Assembly: GCA_020720965.1 (NCBI GenBank)
Contig: DYNS01000097.1
Coordinates: forward strand, 1 to 9,223
Origin: Anaerolinea sp.
GTDB lineage: Bacteria; Chloroflexota; Anaerolineae; Anaerolineales; Villigracilaceae
Direction of reading: 5' to 3'
DNA: 9,223 bases
How positions within the stretch are numbered: the stretch's first letter is position 1; every line of letters begins with the position of its first letter. A program made the translations under genes and the position numbers. Below the pieces are notes generated by a model, which was not told the origin of the DNA, searched no databases, and saw only the letters and a program-made list of their open reading frames with translations. Below are positions 1 to 7,300 of the stretch, in pieces.

Positions 1-162
1 GAGGCAGCGGTGCGGGTGATTAGCGCCTCGGCGGAGGAGATTCTCGCCGGGGTGGTGGGACGCGCCAACGAGCGCGGCATCAAAATCCGCTCGTTGGAAA
101 TCCACGAGCCAAACCTGGAAGCTGTCTTTTTACACCTCACCGGGCGGGCATTGAGGGATTAA
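1..162 (+). CDS. ABC transporter ATP-binding protein, C-terminal end (partial)
   Basis: Only the last 53 codons are inside the window; the reading frame is open from base 1 and stops at TAA 160-162. The tail ends in PNLEAVFLHLTGRALRD. This is the typical finish of drug/antibiotic-export ABC ATPases (DrrA/CcmA-like with a DUF4162-type C-terminal region), where a 'P-x-LE-x-VFL-x-LTG-x-xLR' stretch closes the protein. Walker A, signature and Walker B motifs lie upstream and cannot be checked. The stop is 2 nt before the ATG of the first permease, so the genes are almost certainly co-transcribed and translationally coupled. The inferred role is ATP hydrolysis on the cytoplasmic face, driving the two membrane subunits that follow. 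Substrate unknown. Confidence 0.9.
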   Translation, partial: EAAVRVISASAEEILAGVVGRANERGIKIRSLEIHEPNLEAVFLHLTGRALRD

Positions 163-164
163 CC

Positions 165-1430
165 ATGCAAAAACTCTTGCTGATTGGGATAAAAGATGTA
201 ACCCTCGCCTTCCGCGACCGGGCCGCGCTGATTCTGATGTTGCTGGCTCCGTTTGCCCTCACGGTTGGTTTGGGCTTCGTCACCGGGCGTTTTAGCGGAG
301 GCAGCACCTCTGGCTTGCAAGATATTCCGGTGATTCTGGTCAACCTGGATGACGGGGAACTGGGCAACGCCCTGGAGGATGTTTTTTACAGCGCCGACCT
401 GGCGGAATTGGTGGAACCCTCCCAAGCCGAATCGGCGGAGGCGGCGTACCACCAAATTGACGAGGACCAGGCAGCCGCCGCCGTCATCATCCCGGCAGGC
501 TTCACCCAAAGCATCATCCCCACCGAAGCAATGCTCCAAGCAGGGGAATACAGCCCGGACGCGGTGAAAATTGAAATCTACAGCAATCCCGGCAGACCCA
601 CCTCCGCCGGGGTGATTCAGGCAGTGGTGGATGAGTTCTTGAGCCGGGTGGAGGAAGGTCGCATTAGCGGGATGACCCAGATGCTCGCCATCCCTCATTT
701 TGAGCAGATGCCCGCCGACCAGGTGCAGGCAATGGCAGAGAAAATGTTCGCGGGCGCAGGCGAGGAGGATTTTTCCAGCGCCGTCATTGCCCTACAAACC
801 GAAGAACAAGGCGCACAAGCCGCCGAATTTGACCCGCTGGCGTATATGGCGCCTGGCATGGCGTTGATGTTCCTCATGTACACCGTCAGTTACGGTGGGC
901 GCTCCCTGCTGCTGGAAAAAGCGCAAGGAACTCTGCCCCGCCTGCTGGTTTCGCCCACCGCCGCGTGGCAGGTTTTGGGCGGCAAAACCCTGGGCGTTTT
1001 TCTCACTGGCTTCGCGCAGATGGGCATTCTCATCCTTGCCAGCACGGTCTTCTTCGGTGTGCAATGGGGCGACCCATTTGGGGTTGTGGCGCTCATTGCA
1101 GCGGCGGTCTTTGGCGCGGCAGGTTGGGGCATGTTAATCACAGCGGCGGCGCGCTCCTCCGGGCAAGTCAGCGCGCTGGGGTCGGCGCTCATGCTCATCT
1201 TCGGGCTATTGGGCGGCTCCTTCATCAACCTGGAACAGATGCCCGCTTTCATCCGCACCATCAGCGCCATTACGCCCAACGCCTGGGGGCTGGATGGCTT
1301 TACCACCCTGGCATTGGGCGGCAGCCTGGCAGACCTTACCAAACCCATCTTTGCCCTTCTGCTCATGGGTGCGGGGCTGTTTGGGCTGGCGGCTTTTCTC
1401 TTCAGCCGCTCCAACCTGATGAAACGCTAA
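165..1430 (+). CDS. ABC-2 type transporter permease (first of two)
   Basis: A 421-residue integral membrane subunit of an ABC exporter (ABC-2 membrane family, NatB/YhgE-like layout). One membrane segment lies near the N-terminus (about residues 21-43). A long extracytoplasmic domain (about 45-225) follows, then a cluster of about five membrane segments (roughly 227-245, 270-297, 304-327, 335-358, 394-415). The cytoplasmic motif EKAQGTLPRLLVSP (251-264) is the family's conserved 'E-x-x-x-GT-x-x-RLL-x-(S/T)P' coupling segment, thought to contact the ATPase. The chosen ATG is preceded by GAGGG (153-157) at 7-nt spacing and sits 2 nt after the ATPase stop. It is followed 15 nt later by a paralogue with the same N-terminal pattern (MQKLL...KD), so the two probably form a heterodimer. 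Export of a drug, lipid or polymer is plausible; the substrate cannot be read from sequence. Confidence 0.93.
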   Translation: MQKLLLIGIKDVTLAFRDRAALILMLLAPFALTVGLGFVTGRFSGGSTSGLQDIPVILVNLDDGELGNALEDVFYSADLAELVEPSQAESAEAAYHQIDEDQAAAAVIIPAGFTQSIIPTEAMLQAGEYSPDAVKIEIYSNPGRPTSAGVIQAVVDEFLSRVEEGRISGMTQMLAIPHFEQMPADQVQAMAEKMFAGAGEEDFSSAVIALQTEEQGAQAAEFDPLAYMAPGMALMFLMYTVSYGGRSLLLEKAQGTLPRLLVSPTAAWQVLGGKTLGVFLTGFAQMGILILASTVFFGVQWGDPFGVVALIAAAVFGAAGWGMLITAAARSSGQVSALGSALMLIFGLLGGSFINLEQMPAFIRTISAITPNAWGLDGFTTLALGGSLADLTKPIFALLLMGAGLFGLAAFLFSRSNLMKR

Positions 1431-1432
1431 CG

Positions 1433-1438
1433 AAGGAG
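1433..1438 (+). promoter_or_regulatory. Ribosome binding site of second permease
   Basis: AAGGAG in the 15-nt gap between the permease genes, 7 nt before ATG 1446. This is the strongest Shine-Dalgarno match in the window, so the second permease has its own robust initiation signal besides any coupling to the upstream gene. Confidence 0.85.
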
Positions 1439-1445
1439 AGCCGCC

Positions 1446-2642
1446 ATGCAAAAACTTCTCGCCATTTTTTGGAAAGATGCCCGCATCCGTTTTAGCAGCC
1501 CCTCGGAACTGATTTTTTTCATCATCCTGCCGCTCATCTTCACCTTTCTGCTGGCAGGCGGAACCCCAAGCGGGGAGGAAGACCCGCGCATCCGCCTGGT
1601 AGTGGTGGACGAAGCCCAAAGCGCCCTCTCCGCCGAAATTTTCTCCGCACTGGAGAAATCCACCGCCATTCGTCCGGAGTTGTTAAATCGCACCGAGGCA
1701 GAAGAGCAATTTGAGCAGCGCCGCGCCTCGGCAGCCCTGTTTTTGCCCGTCGGGCTGAGTGTGGAAAGCCTGCAAGCGGGCAGCGCCAGCGTGGACTTAC
1801 GCAAACAGCCCAACAACCTCAACACCCTGGTAATGGAACGCGCCGTACAAACCGCCCTGCGCCAGGTCTCCAGCGCGGTGGGGGCGGCAAATCGCGCCGC
1901 GGAACAGCGCGAAAAAGAACAACCCTTTGCCAGCCCCGCCGAAAGAGAAAAATTCCTCGCAGAAGCCCTCGCCAACGCCCGCGCCCTGCAAGTGGATGCG
2001 CCTGCGCGGGTTGAGGTACGACAAGCCCAAACCGCCGACAAAATCGAATACGACCCACGCGCCAACGCCTCCGCCGGGCAGTTAATTACCTGGGTGTTTA
2101 TTCCACTCTTTGGCATCTCGGAGCTTTTTGCCGCCGAGCGTAGCGCCGGAACCCTGCGCCGCCTGCTGACAACCCCCACCCGCGCCGCCACCTACCTGCT
2201 GGGGACAATTTTGGGGCAGGTTGTAATGGCATTGGGGCAAATGCTGCTACTGATTGGCTTTGGCATGTGGGCAATGAACCTGAGTTGGGGACGGGACCCT
2301 CTGGCGCTGGCGGTCATCCTGCTCACTTCGGCGCTGGCGGCGGCTGCCATTGGCACAGCGATGGGCGCTTTTGTCAAAACCAGCGGGCAGGCGGGCGGTC
2401 TCAGCATCATGCTGGGCATGGTCATGGCGCTAATGGGCGGCTGCTGGTATCCGCTGGAACTCTTCCCCGCCGCCATTCAGACCGCCGTCAAGGTCTTGCC
2501 CACCACCTGGGCAATGCAAGGAATGCTGGATTTAGTCCTGCGCGGGCGCGGTTTAGCAGAAGTTCTGCCCGAAGCCGGGGTACTGCTCGGCTTTGCCGCG
2601 CTTTTCTTCGCCATTGGCATTTGGCGCTTTCGGTACGAGTAA
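1446..2642 (+). CDS. ABC-2 type transporter permease (second of two)
   Basis: A 398-residue ABC-2 membrane subunit, paralogous to the preceding gene. One N-terminal membrane segment (about 21-38) is followed by an extracytoplasmic domain (about 40-208), then five membrane segments (roughly 210-229, 248-273, 284-309, 315-335, 374-392). The motif ERSAGTLRRLLTTP (231-244) aligns with EKAQGTLPRLLVSP of the upstream permease. The extracytoplasmic part contains a charged, probably helical or coiled stretch (about 145-185) rich in E, K, R and A that the partner lacks in that form. The start is fixed by AAGGAG 7 nt upstream. It is the last gene of the operon: the TAA at 2640-2642 is followed after about 12 nt by a 15-bp palindrome. 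It most likely heterodimerises with the first permease and uses the ATPase encoded at the left edge. Substrate unknown. Confidence 0.93.
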   Translation: MQKLLAIFWKDARIRFSSPSELIFFIILPLIFTFLLAGGTPSGEEDPRIRLVVVDEAQSALSAEIFSALEKSTAIRPELLNRTEAEEQFEQRRASAALFLPVGLSVESLQAGSASVDLRKQPNNLNTLVMERAVQTALRQVSSAVGAANRAAEQREKEQPFASPAEREKFLAEALANARALQVDAPARVEVRQAQTADKIEYDPRANASAGQLITWVFIPLFGISELFAAERSAGTLRRLLTTPTRAATYLLGTILGQVVMALGQMLLLIGFGMWAMNLSWGRDPLALAVILLTSALAAAAIGTAMGAFVKTSGQAGGLSIMLGMVMALMGGCWYPLELFPAAIQTAVKVLPTTWAMQGMLDLVLRGRGLAEVLPEAGVLLGFAALFFAIGIWRFRYE

Positions 2643-2651
2643 TTTTTTGAT

Positions 2652-2684
2652 AAAAAACGACCTGCCCTTAAGGGCAGGTCGTTT
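2652..2684 (-). terminator. Convergent intrinsic terminator (stronger on minus strand)
   Basis: A perfect 15-bp palindrome, 2655-2669 pairing with 2670-2684 (CGACCTGCCC core); a folded hairpin would have a TTAA loop. Read on the minus strand the stem is followed by six Ts (complement of the A run 2652-2657), a textbook Rho-independent terminator for the membrane protein gene. Read on the plus strand only TTT (2682-2684) follows before GG, so it should end the ABC operon less efficiently. The minus-strand stop codon (2668-2670) lies in the loop, and the last sense codons (T-T-C-P) form one arm. Confidence 0.85.
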
Positions 2685-4371
2685 GGCGCAGGTCATAGAG
2701 GGTGTATTCCTCGTTTTCGTAGGCAATGGGCAGGCTGCGGGTGTTTGGTTTTTCCAGCACGGCATATTGGGCGTTGTATCGGCAAGCAATTTTCTCCAAA
2801 GCGGGGGAATCCAGGCTGTAGTAGGCTTCTTCTACAAATTGGATATTGTCGAAATATTTACCGTTCATCTGCGCCAGGGAGCCGGGGGCAATTTGCTCGA
2901 AGCGGGTTATCCATTCCACTTCGTAGCCAGGCAAGAAGGCGGCGACCAAAATCTCGGAAAGGGTTCCCACGCTGGCACGCTCGGAGTGAACTCGCCAATC
3001 CGATTCTTGCACGCCCCATTTTTCGGGCGGGGTAATGAAGCGGGCTTCTTTGGCGGTATTTTCCCGCGCCCAAACCTGCACATCCACCCAGGGGGTGTAT
3101 TCGCCGTAGATGTGGATTCCGATACGCCAGAAACCCATCAGCCAGACGATGGCGTAGGTGATAGTGATGACGAGGGGGGCGGCGCTTGCCGCTCCGCGCA
3201 GGATGTTTCGGTTATGCACCAGTTTGACGAATGCCAAAGCCGCCAAAACCAGGATGGGCGTTGGGGAGAGGATGAAGATGCTGGAAAGGATGAAAAAGCC
3301 GGAGCGGGAGAAGGCTCTTTCTTCATACAGTTTGGCGATGTAGTCGGCGGTGAAGAGATAGGAAAGGATGAGAATCCATAGCCCCACCCGGATGATTTGG
3401 GATTGGATGATGATGGTAACCGGCAGAAAATAGACGGTGAAGAGGTCCACCAGTACAACGATAATCCCGGCGTACATAAAATTGCGGGCGGTGACGACTG
3501 TGTACGAGTCGCTTTCCGGGCGGGCTTTGCTGTGTGGTAAAGCAATGAAGAAGAGAATAACGGCGCTGACCCCGCCAAAGGCGATGACCCAGGTCTCCGG
3601 GTAGGTCGGGCTAATCATATCGAAGAGGTGGAAAAAGATGGTTTTGTTGAGAAAATCCACCCATTCCGGGCGGGGGGTGAAATCTACCGGGTCGCCGCTG
3701 GCTTTCCAGAGCAGGACGGGCAGCGCCGAGAGCAGGAAAAGCGCCCCGCCGAGCAGAATTTTCTTCCAGCCAATCCGGTTCCATTCCAGCAGGCAAGCCA
3801 AACCGAACATCGCCATGACAAAATTGACAGAAACAACGTGAATGTTATACATCAGCCCGGCGATGAGAAAGGCTAGCGGAACCCGCCCCTTAAAAAACTG
3901 ATTGACGGCAATGAGCAAAAAAGGCAAAACAAAAGTACGGCTGAGAGGCGCAAATTCAAAAACCGGAAAGCCGGAAAAACTGAAGTGCGGCACAATGAAG
4001 CCCAGCACTGCCAAGAGTGATGTGAGGGCATTGTGAAAGAGGGTCTCGCTCACATCCCATACCGCCCAAAAGGTAAGGTAAATGGTGGCAAGATGCACCA
4101 CAAACAAGGTCGGCTCCAACCAGCCCGCCCGCAACACCGGCACAAAGAAAGACCAAAAATAAGAGTAATAAATGCGATGCAGCCCAATCATCGGGTCGCC
4201 GTTGTATAGGGTGGGGTCGGCAGCGGCTTTGAGGAAGGGGATGTGCATGGCTTCGTCAAAGGTGCCAAAGTTGTAGCCCACAAACAAAACGGTGACAACG
4301 GTGGCGGCGAGGAAAAGCAAATGGCGCTTAAAGAAAGATGTTTCGAGATGGGAAGCAAGAAGGTTCAGCAT
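2668..4371 (-). CDS. Polytopic membrane protein, GT-C-like / DUF6798-like
   Basis: A 567-residue integral membrane protein with about 11-12 hydrophobic segments between residues 17 and 418, then a soluble C-terminal domain (about 420-567). After the first membrane helix comes an acidic loop, FGTFDEAMHIPFLK (35-48), with D52-P53 and GDP (58-60). An acidic first loop of this sort is seen in GT-C glycosyltransferases that use polyprenyl-phosphate sugars. The segment WARENTAKEARFITPP (434-449), followed by a W-R-V-x-S-x-R stretch (459-465), resembles the C-terminal pattern I associate with DUF6798-type membrane proteins; this is from memory and unverified. No specific enzyme is claimed. ATG 4371 is preferred because AGGA (4377-4380) lies 5 nt upstream. 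A longer frame from TTG 4437 would translate the alaS terminator. Only about 25 nt separate that terminator from the ATG, so expression is probably by read-through from alaS. Confidence 0.85.
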   Translation of the reverse strand: MLNLLASHLETSFFKRHLLFLAATVVTVLFVGYNFGTFDEAMHIPFLKAAADPTLYNGDPMIGLHRIYYSYFWSFFVPVLRAGWLEPTLFVVHLATIYLTFWAVWDVSETLFHNALTSLLAVLGFIVPHFSFSGFPVFEFAPLSRTFVLPFLLIAVNQFFKGRVPLAFLIAGLMYNIHVVSVNFVMAMFGLACLLEWNRIGWKKILLGGALFLLSALPVLLWKASGDPVDFTPRPEWVDFLNKTIFFHLFDMISPTYPETWVIAFGGVSAVILFFIALPHSKARPESDSYTVVTARNFMYAGIIVVLVDLFTVYFLPVTIIIQSQIIRVGLWILILSYLFTADYIAKLYEERAFSRSGFFILSSIFILSPTPILVLAALAFVKLVHNRNILRGAASAAPLVITITYAIVWLMGFWRIGIHIYGEYTPWVDVQVWARENTAKEARFITPPEKWGVQESDWRVHSERASVGTLSEILVAAFLPGYEVEWITRFEQIAPGSLAQMNGKYFDNIQFVEEAYYSLDSPALEKIACRYNAQYAVLEKPNTRSLPIAYENEEYTLYDLRQTTCP

Positions 4372-4376
4372 GGCAA

Positions 4377-4380
4377 TCCT
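4377..4380 (-). promoter_or_regulatory. Ribosome binding site deciding the membrane-protein start
   Basis: AGGA on the minus strand, 5 nt before ATG 4371. It supports this ATG over the in-frame TTG at 4437, whose 22-codon extension would be encoded by the terminator hairpin. Confidence 0.6.
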
Positions 4381-4395
4381 GACGGTAGAAAAGCA

Positions 4396-4431
4396 GCAAA
4401 AAACTTCCGAAGCCCGCAGGCTTCGGAAGTT
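4396..4431 (-). terminator. Intrinsic terminator of alaS
   Basis: A 13-bp perfect stem (4402-4414 pairing with 4419-4431) with a 4-nt loop (4415-4418), followed on the minus strand by six Ts (complement of 4398-4403). It starts about 12 nt after the alaS stop codon (4444-4446). Stem, tight loop and T run fit Rho-independent termination very well. It lies only about 25 nt upstream of the next gene on the same strand, leaving no room for a separate promoter between them. Confidence 0.9.
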
Positions 4432-4443
4432 AAACAAGAAAAC

Positions 4444-7239
4444 TTACTGCAATTTTCCCTGCACCCAGGCAGGCACAGAGGCAAGCGCATCATCCAGTTT
4501 GGCAAGGTCTTTGCCGCCGCCAAACGCCAGGTGCGGAGCGCCGCCGCCGCCCGCGCCCAACTGGCGGGAAACATGCCCCACCAAATCACCGGCTTTAACC
4601 CCGCGTTTGATTAAGTCCTGAGTCACTGCCGCCATCACCGTCACCGCGCCATCGGAGGGGGCGGCGATGAGACAAACCCCATTTTGGGCGTAGCGGGCGC
4701 GGAACTGGTCTGCCAGGGCGCTGAGCGCCTCTTTTTCCACCCCCGGCATTTGGGCAACCAGCACATTGGCACCGTTCACCTGCTGCACACCCGCAAGTTG
4801 AGATTCAAAAGTGGCGAGAGCCAAAGCAGCGCGGGCAGAAGCCAATTGCTTTTTGGCGGTAGAAAGTTCCTCCTGCAAAGATTCCACTTTAGCGGGGACT
4901 TCTTCCAACCCGGATTTCAACCCGGCTGCGACATTTTTCAGCGCCCGAAAGCGCCTCGTCACCAGTTCATACGCGCCTCTACCTGTCACCGCTTCGATGC
5001 GCCGGATTCCGGCGGCAGCAGACCCCTCGCTCAGCAACAGGAACATACCTGCATCGCTGGTGCGCTCCAGATGTGTACCGCCGCACAGCTCGTAAGAATG
5101 CTTGTCTTCCATGTCGCCAATGGTGATGGTGCGGACGACATCGCCGTATTTCTCGCCAAAGAGCGCCATTGCGCCCTCGGCAATTGCCTCTTCGCGGGAT
5201 TTGGTGCGCGGCTGAACCGGAAAATCGGCGGCAATGGCTTCGTTGACCAGTTTCTCCACCTGCTCCAGTTGGGAGGCGGTCAGGGCTTCGGGATGGGTAA
5301 AGTCAAAGCGCAGGCGTTCCGGCGCAACGAGAGAACCCGCCTGGCGGGCATGTTCCCCCAGAACCTGATGCAAAGCAGCGTGCAAAAGGTGGGTGGCAGT
5401 GTGATTTCGCATAATATCGTGCCGCCGGGCAGAATCCACCTCTGCGTGCAGGCGACTGCCGACTTGCGGTTTGCCGCGAATGACCTCCCCAATGTGCGAG
5501 ATTAACCCGGCTGCCGGGCGGCGAGCCTCGGTCACTTCGATTTCAAAATCGGCGCCGCGCAGCAAGCCGGTGTCGCCCATCTGCCCGCCGGATTCGATGT
5601 AGAAACCGGTGCGGGGCAGAATCACTTCCACCGTATCGCCGGAGCGGGCTTCTGCAACCGATTGTCCATCCACTACCAATGACAGAATTTGGGTTTCCTG
5701 CGGGGCGTTTTGGTAGGGGTCGTATTCCACCCCTTTTTCGGTCAATTTGCCAGAGGAGACGAGTTCTTTGAAGATTCCGGCAAAAAACTCGGCATCTTCG
5801 CCGCCCATCGCGCCCATTGCCTTGCCGCCGCCAGAAGCCAGGCTGTGTTCCTCGCGGGCGGCGCGGAAACCGGCTTCGTCCACGTCCAAGCCCTTTTCGC
5901 GGGCAATGTCGCGGGTAATTTCCAGGGGTAAGCCATAGGTGGCGTACAGTTCAAAGGCATCGCGCCCGTCCAAAATGTGGGCGGCTTTCCATCTTTCGGC
6001 GTGTTGTTCGGGGCTATCCCCGGCTTCGACTGCCGATTGAAGGGCGGTCTGTTGGGCGGAGAGGCGGCTGAGGAGGGCTTCCAAATGCTCGGTTCCGGCT
6101 TCCACGGTGCGGGCAAAGCGCACTTCTTCGCGGGTGAGGTTATCCAGAATGGTTTCGCGGTGTTTGGTCAGTTCCGGGTAGAAATTGCCATATTCGGCAA
6201 TAAAGGCATCTGCCACTTTGGCAAGGAAGGGTTCTTTTAGCCCTAATTTCGTGCCAAAACGCGCTGCACGGCGGATAATCATGCGGCAGACGTAGTTGCG
6301 CCCGGCATTGCCCGGCACAACTCCATCCCCAATGAGGAAGGCGGCAGAGCGGGCATGGTCGGCGATGACGCGGTAGGGGGTGAAGTCGGCATACAGTTCG
6401 GGGAGGGTTTTGCCCGTCAGCCCGGCGAGGACATTCAACGCACCGGCAAACAGGTCGGTTTTGTAGTTGGAATCGACCTCCTGCAAAACGGAAACGATGC
6501 GCTCAAAGCCCATGCCCGTATCCACATGCCTCGCGGGGAGGGGTTCGAGCCTACCGTCTTCAAACAGGTTGTATTGAATAAAGACGTTGTTCCACAGTTC
6601 CAGGTAGCGGGTGCAATCGCCATTTACGCCGCATTGGTGCGGGGTTCCGCGCAGGTTATCGCGCTCTTCGCCCAGGTCGATATGAATTTCGGAGCAGGGT
6701 CCGCAGGGTCCGAACTCCGCCATTTGCCAAAAATTCTCCTTGCGTCCAAAGTACAGGACGTGGGAAGGGTCGAAACCGGGTTGTTTCTTCCAGATGTCGG
6801 CGGCTTCTTCATCGGTGGGGACATTACCTTTGTCGTCTTTGAAGCAGGTGGCATAGAGTTTGTCTTTGGGCAAGCCCCACACTTCGGTAAGCAGTTGCCA
6901 GGACCAGGCAATGGCTTCTTCTTTATAATAGTCGCCAAAAGACCAGTTTCCGAGCATTTCAAAAAAGGTGTGATGGGTGTCATCCCGCCCCACGTCATCC
7001 AGGTCGTTATGTTTTCCAGCCACGCGCATACACTTTTGCGAATCGACTGCGCGGGTGTAGGGGCGCGAATCGGTGCCGATGAAAACGTCTTTGAACTGCA
7101 CCATGCCAGAGTTGGTAAAGAGCAGGGTGGCATCTCCGCCGGGGACAAGAGACATGGAGGGGACGGCGGTGTGCCCGTTTTCTACAAAAAAGTCTATAAA
7201 CATTTGGCGAATTTGGTTGCCGGTGAATTTCTTGGTCAT
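4444..7239 (-). CDS. alaS: Alanyl-tRNA synthetase
   Basis: A complete 931-residue AlaRS, charging tRNA-Ala with alanine in the cytoplasm; slightly longer than the roughly 875 residues usual in bacteria. The N-terminal class II catalytic domain shows FTNSGMVQFKDVF (41-53) and the RVAGKHNDLDDVGRDDTHHTFFEML block (72-96). It continues with GPCGPCSE (177-184) and VDTGMGFERI (239-248). The editing domain carries the zinc-binding HTATH (613-617) and CGGTH (719-723), so it should clear mischarged Ser/Gly. A coiled region (about 780-810) leads to the C-terminal DHHA1/C-Ala domain with a glycine-rich segment (895-909). ATG 7239 is chosen for the family-like MTKKFTGNQIR start and GGAG 5 nt upstream; a TTG 54 nt further up overlaps the previous gene's end. 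It follows the USP fusion gene after 44 nt and may also have its own promoter. Confidence 0.98.
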   Translation of the reverse strand: MTKKFTGNQIRQMFIDFFVENGHTAVPSMSLVPGGDATLLFTNSGMVQFKDVFIGTDSRPYTRAVDSQKCMRVAGKHNDLDDVGRDDTHHTFFEMLGNWSFGDYYKEEAIAWSWQLLTEVWGLPKDKLYATCFKDDKGNVPTDEEAADIWKKQPGFDPSHVLYFGRKENFWQMAEFGPCGPCSEIHIDLGEERDNLRGTPHQCGVNGDCTRYLELWNNVFIQYNLFEDGRLEPLPARHVDTGMGFERIVSVLQEVDSNYKTDLFAGALNVLAGLTGKTLPELYADFTPYRVIADHARSAAFLIGDGVVPGNAGRNYVCRMIIRRAARFGTKLGLKEPFLAKVADAFIAEYGNFYPELTKHRETILDNLTREEVRFARTVEAGTEHLEALLSRLSAQQTALQSAVEAGDSPEQHAERWKAAHILDGRDAFELYATYGLPLEITRDIAREKGLDVDEAGFRAAREEHSLASGGGKAMGAMGGEDAEFFAGIFKELVSSGKLTEKGVEYDPYQNAPQETQILSLVVDGQSVAEARSGDTVEVILPRTGFYIESGGQMGDTGLLRGADFEIEVTEARRPAAGLISHIGEVIRGKPQVGSRLHAEVDSARRHDIMRNHTATHLLHAALHQVLGEHARQAGSLVAPERLRFDFTHPEALTASQLEQVEKLVNEAIAADFPVQPRTKSREEAIAEGAMALFGEKYGDVVRTITIGDMEDKHSYELCGGTHLERTSDAGMFLLLSEGSAAAGIRRIEAVTGRGAYELVTRRFRALKNVAAGLKSGLEEVPAKVESLQEELSTAKKQLASARAALALATFESQLAGVQQVNGANVLVAQMPGVEKEALSALADQFRARYAQNGVCLIAAPSDGAVTVMAAVTQDLIKRGVKAGDLVGHVSRQLGAGGGGAPHLAFGGGKDLAKLDDALASVPAWVQGKLQ

Positions 7240-7244
7240 TTTGT

Positions 7245-7248
7245 CTCC
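7245..7248 (-). promoter_or_regulatory. Ribosome binding site deciding the alaS start
   Basis: GGAG on the minus strand, 5 nt before ATG 7239. Together with the conserved N-terminus (MTKKFTGNQIR) it fixes the start and argues against the longer frame opening at TTG 7293. Confidence 0.75.
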
Positions 7249-7273
7249 AGGGAGGAAGGTTAAAAGTGGGCGA

Positions 7274-7300
7274 ATTATACCAACTACCGGCAAATGAGAA
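7274..7300 (-). promoter_or_regulatory. Candidate internal promoter for alaS
   Basis: A perfect TATAAT on the minus strand (complement of 7274-7279) lies about 35 nt before the alaS ATG. The best -35 candidate is TTCTCA (complement of 7295-7300, 4 of 6 against TTGACA), with a short 15-bp spacer. The -10 is outside the upstream gene, while the -35 overlaps that gene's last codons. It would give a leader of roughly 28 nt. The perfect -10 is convincing; the -35 and spacing are weak. Confidence 0.5.

Noticed and set aside
1427..2191. A 254-codon minus-strand open frame across the ABC permease.
   Set aside because: It is antisense to a clear ABC-2 permease, its product is S/A/R-rich without domain features, and it has no credible start signals.
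2643..2657. A T6/A6 inverted repeat just after the second permease, as a separate plus-strand terminator.
   Set aside because: It is a pure A-T stem with a 3-nt loop and no GC core. It is better read as the T run of the minus-strand terminator plus A/T-rich spacer.
4372..4437. A 22-codon N-terminal extension of the membrane protein, opening at TTG 4437.
   Set aside because: These codons are the alaS terminator hairpin and T run. They have no Shine-Dalgarno, while ATG 4371 has AGGA at good spacing.
6355..7263. A long open frame (302 codons) on the plus strand, with others at 4684-5505 and 2593-3381.
   Set aside because: They lie antisense to well-supported genes (alaS and the membrane protein). 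They have the low-complexity G/F/H-rich composition of reverse-strand shadows, with no recognisable domain.
7240..7283. A T-box or other riboswitch leader before alaS, as some bacteria have for aminoacyl-tRNA synthetases.
   Set aside because: The gap is only 44 nt, too short for a T-box, and no stem-loop with a T run is present.
7240..7293. An 18-codon N-terminal extension of AlaRS from TTG 7293.
   Set aside because: It overlaps the upstream gene's end and the TATAAT element, and AlaRS proteins normally begin near the MTKKFTGNQIR segment that has GGAG upstream.
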